This document shows positions 28,064 through 36,700 of a stretch of DNA of 64,000 bases, one piece after another (within the stretch, counting starts at the first letter, position 1; each line of letters opens with the position of its first letter). The position numbers and the translations under genes are program-made. The DNA is from an uncultured Roseobacter sp. (GTDB lineage Bacteria; Pseudomonadota; Alphaproteobacteria; Rhodobacterales; Rhodobacteraceae): assembly GCF_947491795.1 (NCBI RefSeq), contig NZ_CANLKW010000003.1:910186-974185 (forward strand), read 5' to 3'. The notes under the pieces are model-generated. The model did not search any database and had not been told where the DNA came from. It saw nothing but the letters and a program-made list of their open reading frames with translations.

Positions 28064-28077
28064 CAGGATGCACAGCG

Positions 28078-29124
28078 ATGTCAGATGTCACTGATAGAGA
28101 AGACGATATTCCGGCGCACAGCCGGCCAACTCCTCTGGGCATCTACGATCGCCCCGGCACAGATGGCATCACCGATATCGAGGTGATCGCGCTGGCGCTG
28201 TCAGGTCTTTGGCTGCTCGCAGCCATACTGTTTTTCATTTTTGCACCGTCTGATCCTGCGGCGGCAGAAACAACGGGCAGCAGTCTGCGTTTCATCATGA
28301 TCATGCTGGCGGTTTTTATGCCCGTTGGCATGATCTGGGTCGCAGCTACGGCCGCGCGCTCCAGCCGGGTGATGCGCGAGGAGAGCCAGCGCCTGCAAAC
28401 AGCGATCGATGCGATCCGCCAGGCCTATATCACCCAGAACCAGAGCGGTGCGATGGGGCCGGAGCCGGCAACAGTTGCGCGGCGTCTGGATGAGATCGCC
28501 GCAGCCACCCGCAACACTGAAACGGTCCTGGCCACCTTTACCTCGCGGCGTGATCAGGACCGCGCCCCGGCACCAGCGTCTTCTGAACAGAATGCTGCAT
28601 CCGATGACCAGCCCGCTCTGGCGCTCGGCACAGATGTGGGAGAGCTTGCCCCGCCACTGGCGCGTGAGGACTTCATCCGGGCGCTGAACTTCCCTGAGAC
28701 CGCAGAGGACGAGGCGGGTTTTGCAGCACTGAGGCGCGCATTGCGCGACCGGCCCTCTTCACAGCTTATTCAGGCGGCACAGGATGTCCTGACCCTGCTC
28801 AGCCAGGATGGCATCTATATGGATGATCTGCGCCCTGACCGTGCGCGACCGGAAATCTGGCGCCAGTTCGGACAGGGTTTGCGTGGACGCCCGATTGCCG
28901 CACTTGGTGGGATACGCGATCGGTCATCACTCGCGCTGACAGCAGGCCGTATGAAACAGGACCCGATTTTCCGGGATGCCGCACATCACTTTCTGCGGCT
29001 TTTCGATAAGACATTTGCAGTCTTTGAGAAAGATGCCACGGACGGCGAGATCTCTGCACTGGCTGAAACCCGGACGGCGCGGGCCTTTATGCTGCTGGGG
29101 CGTGTTGCCGGGACTTTCGACTGA
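28078..29124 (+). CDS. Two-helix membrane protein of unknown function
   Basis: 348 aa. Membrane helices at about residues 35-56 and 71-92, a helical stretch 95-160 with coiled-coil potential, an acidic linker, and a helical C-terminal domain (FIRALNFPETAEDEAGF near 200). I do not recognise the family; it looks like a conserved protein of this lineage. It is coupled to greA by 14 nt and convergent with the molybdenum cofactor operon, 6 nt apart. Confidence 0.75.
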   Translation: MSDVTDREDDIPAHSRPTPLGIYDRPGTDGITDIEVIALALSGLWLLAAILFFIFAPSDPAAAETTGSSLRFIMIMLAVFMPVGMIWVAATAARSSRVMREESQRLQTAIDAIRQAYITQNQSGAMGPEPATVARRLDEIAAATRNTETVLATFTSRRDQDRAPAPASSEQNAASDDQPALALGTDVGELAPPLAREDFIRALNFPETAEDEAGFAALRRALRDRPSSQLIQAAQDVLTLLSQDGIYMDDLRPDRARPEIWRQFGQGLRGRPIAALGGIRDRSSLALTAGRMKQDPIFRDAAHHFLRLFDKTFAVFEKDATDGEISALAETRTARAFMLLGRVAGTFD

Positions 29125-29130
29125 GGGTGA

Positions 29131-31203
29131 TCAGAGTCCGAAACTGCTGAACGGGATGTAGCGGACAGATGTGCCCGGCGCGATTTCTGCAGCCTCCATC
29201 GGCAATTCGACCAGACCGTCCGCCCAGGCCAGCCCACTGATCCTGCCCGATCCTTCTGAGGGAAACACTTCTGCAGCACCGTTCCGGAGACGCGCGCGCA
29301 GATATTCCGAACGCCCCTCCTTTTTGCTTTTGTGGAATGCTGCCGGAACGTCAAAACCCTGCGGCTCGGGCCATGTTTCACCGGCAAGAACCGCTATAGC
29401 AGGGCGCGCAAAAACCAGCGCACAGACAAGTGCTGCGACCGGATTGCCTGGCAGGCCAAAAACAGGCGCGCGGTCCCACAGGCCCAGGGCAAGCGGCCTG
29501 CCCGGCTTTACTGCGATCCGCCACATTGTCATTGTGCCGGTTTCCTCCAGCAGGGCAGAAACATGATCTTCATCACCGGCAGAAGCCCCACCGCTGGTCA
29601 GGATCACATCTGCCTGTTCTGCAGCGGCATCAAGCCTGGCGCGCAACGCGGCCCTGTCGTCATCAACCCGGCCCATATCAACGGGGCTGTGTCCCATCCT
29701 GCGGATCAACTCCAGCAGCATCGGACGGTTGGCATCGAATATCTGCCCGTCGCCAGCCGTATCACCAGCCTCGACAAGTTCAGCGCCAGTGGACAGGACC
29801 GCGACGCGCAACTGGTCGTGCACGGTCACATGCTGCACACCCGTCGCCGCGAGCAATGCAGCCTCCGGCGCGCCAATGCGCTGACCCTGCGGGACGGCTA
29901 TGTCACCTGCGACCACATCCTCACCTGCCTTGCGGGTGTTGGAGCCTGTGCGCACCGGGCCACGAAAGGAGATAAATCCATCTGTGACGGTCACGTCTTC
30001 CTGCAGGACAACCGTGTCCACGCCCGCAGGAAGTGCCGCACCGGTCAGAACCCGCATCGCCGTGCCCTGCGGCAGGTCCACAGGCGCATCCCCCGCCGCC
30101 GCGCGTTGCGTGGCAAGGGGCAGACGGTGCACGCCCTCTTCCCTTCCCCCGGTAAATCCATAGCCATCAACGGCCGTATTTGGCAGTGGCGGGTTGCTGC
30201 GCTGTGCCTCGACCGGCTCTGCTGTAACAAGGCCAGTTGCACTAGCAACAGCCACGCGTTTTCTGGCTGTCACCGGCGCCAGGTTGGAACGCAGATGCGC
30301 GAGCGCGTCCGCCACGGGCGTCCAATGCACCCCTGGCGGCAAAGCAAAACAACTGTTGGTCAGCACAGGCGGCAGCGACGCGGCGGCGCGCAGTTCCTCT
30401 TCACAACCCAGTCCAAGGATCCAGCCTTCTTCAGGCGCATCGACCGACAGCATGCGGGACAGGGCATCCGGCGTCAGCAGGGACAGCGCGCGGGCCGTTT
30501 CGCTTACCTGCCATGCGTCCCGGATCACCCCCGCCGGCTCTTTGCCAAGCGTCAGCGAGGGCCAGACCTCAACCAGTGCAATATCCGCATCCAACGGCTC
30601 AAACGGCCACGCCGCTGCACCAAACCGCTGGCGCAAACGAGCCAGAACCGGCAACCCCATCATCACCTGGCTGCCAACTGCGCCCGCGCCCGCCATCTGC
30701 CAGCAGGTAAATGCACCCGGGGCTTTGGTCTCAGCACGTCGTTTGTCGGTGAAAGGATTGTGATAGTCCTGTTTGTTACGCGGTAGCCCCTCAATATCCC
30801 GCTTCAGGGCATTGGCCCAGAAAGGCCCCCTGCCGCCATGTTCGCGGTTGATCCGGCCCGCAATATCAAAACGGTTATTGCTCTCCGGTGCGTCCTCAAT
30901 CTGCGTCTCGAACCAGTCCCAGAGCGCCAGCGGATTGTCCGTGCCGGTCAGTGCGCGGCAAAAGCCGGTCGGATACCCAAAGGGAAAATCTAAACCCGCA
31001 AGCACCCTCCGACCCGCCGCTCGTTCGGTTTCAAAGAAGTCTGCAAGCCAGGTCTCGGCAACCTGCCGGTTGCGCAGATACAACGGCTCTTCGCTGCGCC
31101 CGCCACGGGCAACACAGGCCCATATTGCATCTGCGCAGGGCCTGGGGCCTTTGTCGTTACCCCCCGACCAGTCGACTACCAGAAAACTGTCAAAGGCGCT
31201 CAC
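29131..31203 (-). CDS. moeA: Fusion of DUF429-like RNase H-fold domain and molybdotransferase MoeA
   Basis: 690 aa. Residues 1-290 look like an RNase H-fold DUF429-type domain (VVDWSGG at 9-15, AGLDFPFGYP at 69-78). Residues 293-690 are MoeA: LPNTAVDGYGF at 340-350, SGGASAGDEDH, GLPGNPVAA and the C-terminal domain IV. MoeA inserts molybdate into adenylated molybdopterin. The N-terminal part has no assigned role. ATG overlaps the mobB stop. The open frame is continuous, with no sign of a frameshift. Confidence 0.88.
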   Translation of the reverse strand: MSAFDSFLVVDWSGGNDKGPRPCADAIWACVARGGRSEEPLYLRNRQVAETWLADFFETERAAGRRVLAGLDFPFGYPTGFCRALTGTDNPLALWDWFETQIEDAPESNNRFDIAGRINREHGGRGPFWANALKRDIEGLPRNKQDYHNPFTDKRRAETKAPGAFTCWQMAGAGAVGSQVMMGLPVLARLRQRFGAAAWPFEPLDADIALVEVWPSLTLGKEPAGVIRDAWQVSETARALSLLTPDALSRMLSVDAPEEGWILGLGCEEELRAAASLPPVLTNSCFALPPGVHWTPVADALAHLRSNLAPVTARKRVAVASATGLVTAEPVEAQRSNPPLPNTAVDGYGFTGGREEGVHRLPLATQRAAAGDAPVDLPQGTAMRVLTGAALPAGVDTVVLQEDVTVTDGFISFRGPVRTGSNTRKAGEDVVAGDIAVPQGQRIGAPEAALLAATGVQHVTVHDQLRVAVLSTGAELVEAGDTAGDGQIFDANRPMLLELIRRMGHSPVDMGRVDDDRAALRARLDAAAEQADVILTSGGASAGDEDHVSALLEETGTMTMWRIAVKPGRPLALGLWDRAPVFGLPGNPVAALVCALVFARPAIAVLAGETWPEPQGFDVPAAFHKSKKEGRSEYLRARLRNGAAEVFPSEGSGRISGLAWADGLVELPMEAAEIAPGTSVRYIPFSSFGL

Positions 31204-31691
31204 AGGCCGACCTCTGCCAGGATGAAATCAGCTATCGTGGCGGTATCATTGAGATTAAAAACCGGCCGGTCAGTGTCCAGCGGTGTGTCGCTGGCCACCG
31301 CCCTGATCGTTGTGTCATTTTCAGCGATCAGCGGATTCCCGGGCTCTGCGCGAAAGGCCTCGATCTTGGCATGTGCATCGCGTTTGTAGCCCTCGATCAG
31401 AACAAGATCCACCGGTTCCAGTTTCGCCAGCAGAAGATCCAGCGTGGGTTCGTCCTCTTCACGCAGTTCGTGCATCAGAGCGAACCGGCGGCGGGAGGCA
31501 AGCAGAACTTCTCTGGCCCCGGCCTGGCGGTGCCGGTAGCTGTCTTTGCCCTTGTGATCCACGTCAAAGACATGATGTGCGTGTTTCACGGTTGAAACTG
31601 AAAAACCCCGGCCCGCGATTTCGGTGACCAGCCGTTCCATCAGCCCGGTCTTTCCTGCGTTCTTCCAGCCAACGACACCATATACCTTCAC
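31200..31691 (-). CDS. mobB: Molybdopterin-guanine dinucleotide biosynthesis protein B
   Basis: 163 aa. P-loop GTPase; Walker A GWKNAGKTGLM at residues 8-18, then STVKHAHHVFDVDHKGKDS. GTG at 31691 overlaps the mobA stop (GTGA), which sets the start. Supports bis-MGD formation by MobA. Confidence 0.92.
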   Translation of the reverse strand: MKVYGVVGWKNAGKTGLMERLVTEIAGRGFSVSTVKHAHHVFDVDHKGKDSYRHRQAGAREVLLASRRRFALMHELREEDEPTLDLLLAKLEPVDLVLIEGYKRDAHAKIEAFRAEPGNPLIAENDTTIRAVASDTPLDTDRPVFNLNDTATIADFILAEVGL

Positions 31692-32296
31692 AGCAGCTCT
31701 CCGGCACGGCTCAGATCGTCCGGCGTGTTCACGTTGAAAAAGGGATCGAGCCCGGCCACGGGGAATACAGCCTGCTGCGCGTTGTGGCCGTCCGTCCATA
31801 TGACCACCTTGCGCAACCCGCCCTGCAGCGCCGCGCGCAGATCATGACGCAGCGCCACCGGCCAGAGCCCGAATGTCGGATGGCGCACAATGCCCCGTTC
31901 AGGATCAGGCGTTGCGGCCAGCGCCAGAGGGTTTTCCATACCATCGGCAGCCAGCAGAAGCTGCGGCACCAGATCACCCGGGAAAAAGGGGGTGTCCGCC
32001 GCGGCGGTCACGATTGTGTCCGCGCCCTGCCCGGCTGCCCAGTCCAGACCGGCCAGAACACCTGCCAGTGGCCCGGCAAATCCGTCGATGCTGTCGCTTA
32101 GAACAGGCAGAGCAAAATCCGCGAACCGGGCCGGATCACCATTCGCGTTCAGCGCCAGCCCGGCAACCTGGGGCTCAAGCCTTTCGATCACGTGATCAAG
32201 CAGACGCTGCCCACCCAGTCGCAGCAATCCTTTGTCACCACCGCCCATCCGGGTGGCCTGGCCCCCGGCCAGAATAACGCCCAGCGGTTGTTTCAC
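31688..32296 (-). CDS. mobA: Molybdenum cofactor guanylyltransferase
   Basis: 202 aa. Adds GMP to Mo-molybdopterin. N-terminal nucleotide motif GVILAGGQATRMGGGDKGLL at 6-25, DTPFFPGDLVP in the middle, and FNVNTPDDL at the end. GTG start overlaps the fdhD stop. Confidence 0.94.
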   Translation of the reverse strand: MKQPLGVILAGGQATRMGGGDKGLLRLGGQRLLDHVIERLEPQVAGLALNANGDPARFADFALPVLSDSIDGFAGPLAGVLAGLDWAAGQGADTIVTAAADTPFFPGDLVPQLLLAADGMENPLALAATPDPERGIVRHPTFGLWPVALRHDLRAALQGGLRKVVIWTDGHNAQQAVFPVAGLDPFFNVNTPDDLSRAGELL

Positions 32297-33180
32297 GCGG
32301 CCCCCTTGCGACCGGCGCGCGGCGGTTCCTGTGGGACCTGACCCGGGTCAGCATCACGCACCAGTCTGTCTTCTCCCGACAGGCAGACAAACCGGCTGCC
32401 TTTCATGCGCCCGATCAGAGTCAGCCCCATTTCGCGGGCAATCTCGACACCCCACGCCGTGAAACCAGAGCGCGATGCGAGAACAGGAATACCCATCATG
32501 GCGGTTTTGATCACCATTTCCGACGTCAGGCGACCCGTCGTATAAAGGATTTTGTCGTCCGCGCTGATCTTTTCGGACAGCATCCAGCCTGCGATTTTAT
32601 CAACCGCGTTGTGGCGCCCGACATCCTCCATATAGACTAGCGGACGATCCGCCTGGCACAGCACGGTTCCATGGATCGCACCGGCTTCCAGATAAAGCGA
32701 TGGTGTCCGGTTAATCCGCGCACTCAGAGCATAGAGCCAAGAGGTGCGCACAGGTGTTTGTGGCAGAATGACGCCCTCAAGACCTTCCATCATATCTCCG
32801 AACACAGTGCCGACGGCACAGCCGCTCGTTCGCGTTTTTTTGCGCATTTTGTCTTCGTAGTCGGTCTGACGGGCAGTGCGTACGATGACTGTTTCCAGTT
32901 CTTCGTCATAGTCGACGCCGGTGATGTCGTCTGCGTCACTGAGCATGCCCTGATTGCGCAGGAAACCCAGTGCGAGATAGTCAGGATAGTCACCGATGGT
33001 CATTGCCGTTACGACTTCCTGGGCATTCAGAAAAATGGTTAGCGGGCGTTCCTCGACAACGTTGGCGTCTATTTCGGTGCCGTTCTGGTCTGTGCCGGTA
33101 ACCGCCCGGGTCAGCCGCGCCGCACCCGGATCAGGGGCGATCAGATAGTCGCTGCTGTCTTCAATCCGTGCCAATTGCAT
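32293..33180 (-). CDS. fdhD: Formate dehydrogenase accessory sulfurtransferase FdhD
   Basis: 295 aa. Carries sulfur from a cysteine desulfurase to the molybdenum cofactor of formate dehydrogenase. The active Cys lies in TSGCAVGTVF near residue 145; the second Cys of the E. coli CxxC is a glycine here. HNAVDKIAGW, TTGRLTSEMV and ILASRSGFT-like motifs follow the family. First gene of the fdhD-mobA-mobB-moeA operon, divergent from azlC. Confidence 0.9.
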   Translation of the reverse strand: MQLARIEDSSDYLIAPDPGAARLTRAVTGTDQNGTEIDANVVEERPLTIFLNAQEVVTAMTIGDYPDYLALGFLRNQGMLSDADDITGVDYDEELETVIVRTARQTDYEDKMRKKTRTSGCAVGTVFGDMMEGLEGVILPQTPVRTSWLYALSARINRTPSLYLEAGAIHGTVLCQADRPLVYMEDVGRHNAVDKIAGWMLSEKISADDKILYTTGRLTSEMVIKTAMMGIPVLASRSGFTAWGVEIAREMGLTLIGRMKGSRFVCLSGEDRLVRDADPGQVPQEPPRAGRKGAA

Positions 33181-33229
33181 CCCCCCGGTCGCTGCGATAG
33201 GTCTCGCGCGTCACTTTATAAAGCATCTC

Positions 33230-33961
33230 ATGCCTATCACCACATCGAAAACACCCGTACCGGCAGACTGGTTTCGCAAGGGGCTGCGCGACGGTACGCC
33301 CTTTGTACTGGTTGTCGGGCCCTTTGCGGTGCTTTTCGGTGTGCTGGCCACCGAGGCCGGGCTGAACGTTCTGGAAATACTTGTTTTTTCAGTTGTGGTG
33401 ATTGCGGGAGCTGCGCAGTTCACCGCCCTGCAACTGATGACAGAAGAAGCGCCCACAGTCATCGTTCTGGCCTCGGCGCTTGCGGTCAATCTGCGCATGG
33501 CAATGTATTCTGCATCGCTGACGCCCTGGATCGGTGCAGCGCCGTTGTGGCAGCGCGCGATCGTTGCCTATTTCACACTGGATCAGTCCTATGCCTGCGC
33601 CATCGCGCAGTATGAAGAACGGCCTGATATGAGCGTACCGGAACGTATCCGCTATTTTGCCGGCGCGGTGCTGCCGGTCGTGCCGACCTGGTATGGATGC
33701 ACTGTTCTGGGCGCTTTGCTGGGCGCACAGATCCCCCAGGGTTTTGCGCTGGATTTCGCGCTGCCCATCACATTCCTGGCCCTCGTTGCGCCTATGTTGC
33801 GGACGCCCGCCCATATCATCGCGGCGTTTGTATCAATCATCGTCAGCCTGCTGGCCGCCGGCGTACCGTGGTCACTGGGCCTGGTGATTGCAGGCGTTGC
33901 GGGCATGATGGCCGGTGCCCGCGCCGAGCTGTGGTTCGCGACAAGAGGGGCAGGCAGATGA
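33230..33961 (+). CDS. azlC: AzlC-family branched-chain amino acid exporter, large subunit
   Basis: 243 aa with about six to seven membrane helices (FVLVVGPFAVLFGVLATEAGL near 22-42, and SALAVNLRMAMYSASLTPW with the family RxxxYSAS motif). Works with AzlD, encoded next, in export of branched-chain amino acids or related compounds. Specificity cannot be seen. RBS weak. Confidence 0.9.
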   Translation: MPITTSKTPVPADWFRKGLRDGTPFVLVVGPFAVLFGVLATEAGLNVLEILVFSVVVIAGAAQFTALQLMTEEAPTVIVLASALAVNLRMAMYSASLTPWIGAAPLWQRAIVAYFTLDQSYACAIAQYEERPDMSVPERIRYFAGAVLPVVPTWYGCTVLGALLGAQIPQGFALDFALPITFLALVAPMLRTPAHIIAAFVSIIVSLLAAGVPWSLGLVIAGVAGMMAGARAELWFATRGAGR

Positions 33962-34284
33962 TCGACAGCATTACCCTCTGGACGGTCATTATCGGGCTGG
34001 GACTGGGCAGCTATCTGCTGCGTTTTACATTCATCGGCCTGGTGGGAGACCGCCCCATGCCAGCCTGGCTGCTGCGCCATCTGCGGTATACAGCTGTGGC
34101 GGTACTGCCAGCGCTCGTAGCCCCGCAGGTAGTCTGGCCCGCCGCGACAGGCGGTGAGCCTGATCTGCCACGCCTGACTGCAGCCTGCGTCACGCTGCTG
34201 GTCGGCTATTTTTCACGGAATGTCTTCGCGGCACTGATTTCCGGTGCCGTTTCGCTTTTCGCCATGCTCGCACTTGTGGGCTGA
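33958..34284 (+). CDS. azlD: AzlD-family small membrane subunit
   Basis: 108 aa, three to four hydrophobic helices (LWTVIIGLGLGSYLLRF at 7-23). The ATG overlaps the azlC stop by 4 nt (ATGA). Small partner of AzlC. Confidence 0.88.
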   Translation: MIDSITLWTVIIGLGLGSYLLRFTFIGLVGDRPMPAWLLRHLRYTAVAVLPALVAPQVVWPAATGGEPDLPRLTAACVTLLVGYFSRNVFAALISGAVSLFAMLALVG

Positions 34285-34289
34285 CCTGC

Positions 34290-34886
34290 TCAGATTTGTG
34301 CGCCTGCGATACCGTCGCGGACATCGCCTGCATCGTTTTCGTAATACCGATCCGTGACCACACCGGGACGCGTCTCCAACTGCTCCATCAGGCGCACCGG
34401 GAACCACGTATGATCGACGTCCTCGAAACCCGGGATTTTCCGCATGATGTCAGAGGTCGCATTGGTGCAGAATGATCCCGGCACAGCGCCCCGTGAACGC
34501 ACGAGGGCCAGGGCCGTCTCTGCCTGTTGCGGCGTAACGGTAAACTCCTGGGATACCACGTGGTAGGTGCTGCGGGCATGTGCGCTTTTGTAGGCCTGCA
34601 CCCACCCGGGCGTCACCCCGTACATGACATCCCCTCGCCTGGCGATGTCGGGATGTTGAAAGGATCCGGCGGGATCGAAAATAACCTGCTGCGAACCACT
34701 GACCATCAGGGCTGTGTGCCCGCCACTGCCGGTCCGGTTATTGACCATGGTAAAAACGGTGATTTTCGGTGGCCCCGGCGGCACATAAACCGAAGCCGCA
34801 ATGCGCTCTGCTGAGGCCTCATCCGGACGCGGGCCCGCGCAGGCCGCGACCAGAAGAACAAGCATCAGTGCTGCCAGGATGCGCAT
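34290..34886 (-). CDS. Lipoprotein of unknown function
   Basis: 198 aa from ATG at 34886. Residues 1-18 are a lipoprotein signal with lipobox LVAAC, so Cys 17 should be lipidated. The body has VFTMVNNRTGSGGHTALMVSG and GSFCTNATSDIMRKI, resembling permuted NlpC/P60-like folds with a His and Cys, but I do not assign it. The longer frame upstream covers the oxidase subunit gene and is not used. Confidence 0.75.
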   Translation of the reverse strand: MRILAALMLVLLVAACAGPRPDEASAERIAASVYVPPGPPKITVFTMVNNRTGSGGHTALMVSGSQQVIFDPAGSFQHPDIARRGDVMYGVTPGWVQAYKSAHARSTYHVVSQEFTVTPQQAETALALVRSRGAVPGSFCTNATSDIMRKIPGFEDVDHTWFPVRLMEQLETRPGVVTDRYYENDAGDVRDGIAGAQI

Positions 34887-34911
34887 TGGACGGACCTGCC
34901 TGCCGTTTATG

Positions 34912-35046
34912 TCAGGTGATGAAAATCGCCATCCAGATGATGATACCGATGATGACGATGACCGACCATTTGGTCCAGGCCATAAAACCGGCAAAGGTTT
35001 TTTCCTGCGTTTCGGTGTCCATCTCGCCGTGTTTGTGTTCTGCCAT
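34912..35046 (-). CDS. aa3-type cytochrome c oxidase subunit IV
   Basis: 44 aa, too short for usual gene calling. MAEHKHGEMDTETQEKTFAG then a single membrane helix (residues 27-43) matches the bacterial aa3 oxidase subunit IV of Paracoccus and Rhodobacter. The other oxidase genes are not in the window. Lies 25 nt before the lipoprotein gene on the same strand. Confidence 0.9.
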   Translation of the reverse strand: MAEHKHGEMDTETQEKTFAGFMAWTKWSVIVIIGIIIWMAIFIT

Positions 35047-35164
35047 TGCCGCAGTCCCCGTGTCTGAAACGTTTCCGCCCAAGCCCTAATGGATTCGAAA
35101 CCCGCTGTCACCCGCATTGCGCCCTGATGCGCGCAAATGCCCGGGGCACGAGGCAGCCAGCCGA

Positions 35165-35650
35165 TCAGGTGGCATCATCACTGTCAGTTTTCCCGCCAGC
35201 CTCAAGGTCCTCAACCAGACGGAACCCGATACGCTGAGGTGCCTCGCGTTCACGTGGTACGGGCAAAGCGCGCAGCATGACGTTCAACTGGCTGACATGC
35301 TGGATCAGTTGCATCCGGGAGCCGCTTTCATCACTGCCATAAAAGGTTACGATGTCAGGGTCAAAATACCCCATGCCTTCGATCCGCAGGACGCCGGTGT
35401 CTCCGCCAGCAAACCCCATCGCCACTTCCTGGGTGTTGTCGAGTTCCTCTTCGAAATTTTTGAGGTAGACGATGATGCGCTCATAGGCCCACCGCGCGGG
35501 AGATTTCTGTTCCGCCGGTTTGGCGGACAGCGCTTTGGGGACAGGCCGGTCTCCCGCATTCTGCGCGTCCGGACGGGTATGGACTTCGTGCAGCCCGGCC
35601 AGAACAGCCGCCTCACGTACTTCTGCGGATGTCCTGATTTCGTCGCCCAT
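35165..35650 (-). CDS. DUF6173-like protein
   Basis: 161 aa soluble protein. The middle (YERIIVYLKNFEEELDN, MGFAGGDTGVLRIEGMGYF) is a block I associate with DUF6173 of Rhodobacterales; function unknown. Both ends are low in complexity. It follows the metallo-hydrolase gene by 3 nt, so is cotranscribed. Confidence 0.68.
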   Translation of the reverse strand: MGDEIRTSAEVREAAVLAGLHEVHTRPDAQNAGDRPVPKALSAKPAEQKSPARWAYERIIVYLKNFEEELDNTQEVAMGFAGGDTGVLRIEGMGYFDPDIVTFYGSDESGSRMQLIQHVSQLNVMLRALPVPREREAPQRIGFRLVEDLEAGGKTDSDDAT

Positions 35651-35653
35651 TAC

Positions 35654-36700
35654 TTATCCTTTGCGCTGATACACCCACGCACCATCATCGCGCAGGCTGC
35701 GTGTTGCACGCCCTTCCTGATAAAGATGGCTCAGATGTGCGACGGCTTCAACCAGCGCCAGACCATATTCACCTTCGCCGATGCTCCGCTTGAAGAGTGG
35801 CGCAAAGCACTCTCCGGCGGCCTTTGGCGTATCCAGAAAATCCAGCAGTCGCGCCAGCGCGCCATGGTGGTTGTCGATCAGCTGCCGCATCCTTACCGGC
35901 AGGCCGGTAAAGGGCAGCTTGTGCCCCCCCAGCACAAGATGATCGGACCGGGCCAGCTGTGACAGACGCTCGCAGGCCTCCAGCCAGTCCGCGACAGGAT
36001 CGGCCATCGGTTCTGTCGGGTAGACGCCGATGTTCGGGCTGATTGACGGCAAAATCTGATCCCCCGCCAGAACGAGATTGTCGTCACGGCTCCAGAAAGT
36101 TGCGTGCTCGGGCGCATGACCATTGCCAATATGCACGTCCCAGTCACGCCCGCCCATGCGGATCACATCGCCCTGTTCCAGCCGCGTGTAGCCGAGTGGC
36201 AGTGGCGCCACGACATCGGCGAAGTTAAACGGGCGCTCCGTTCTGCGCTTTTCCAGGATTTCCGCATCCATGCCTGCCCTGCGGAAAAATTCCAGCGCTT
36301 CGGGTGCTGGTACGTCCTGCACATCCAGCGTCAGCATGCGCGCCATCAGCCATGCCGTGCGTGTGGTCAGCAACTCTGCACTCTGTTGCTGCATCAGCCA
36401 GCCAGCGAGGCCGACATGATCCGGGTGATGGTGGGTCACGACAACACGGTTCACGGGACGCCCGCCGAGAGGCCCGGCGATCAGAGCTTTCCAGATTTCT
36501 TTGCCACGCCGCGAGGCAAAACCGGTGTCAATAATTGTCCAGCCATCGCCGTCATCCAGCGCATAGACATTGACGTGATCCAGTTTCATCGGCAGCGGGA
36601 GCCGCATCCACAGCACACCCTGTGCGACTTCAACAGCCTCTCCCTCTGCGGGGGCTTCCTGCCAGGGATATCTGAGCGGTTCCGGCGACTGATCCTGCAT
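35654..36700 (-). CDS. MBL-fold metallo-hydrolase
   Basis: 348 aa. Metallo-beta-lactamase motif VTHHHPDHVG near 88-97, DTGF before it, GHAPEH and a late GGH. Binds two metals; substrate unknown. Start overlaps the acyl-CoA dehydrogenase stop by one base (TGATG), so a role beside CoA-ester or thioester hydrolysis is possible. Confidence 0.87.
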   Translation of the reverse strand: MQDQSPEPLRYPWQEAPAEGEAVEVAQGVLWMRLPLPMKLDHVNVYALDDGDGWTIIDTGFASRRGKEIWKALIAGPLGGRPVNRVVVTHHHPDHVGLAGWLMQQQSAELLTTRTAWLMARMLTLDVQDVPAPEALEFFRRAGMDAEILEKRRTERPFNFADVVAPLPLGYTRLEQGDVIRMGGRDWDVHIGNGHAPEHATFWSRDDNLVLAGDQILPSISPNIGVYPTEPMADPVADWLEACERLSQLARSDHLVLGGHKLPFTGLPVRMRQLIDNHHGALARLLDFLDTPKAAGECFAPLFKRSIGEGEYGLALVEAVAHLSHLYQEGRATRSLRDDGAWVYQRKG

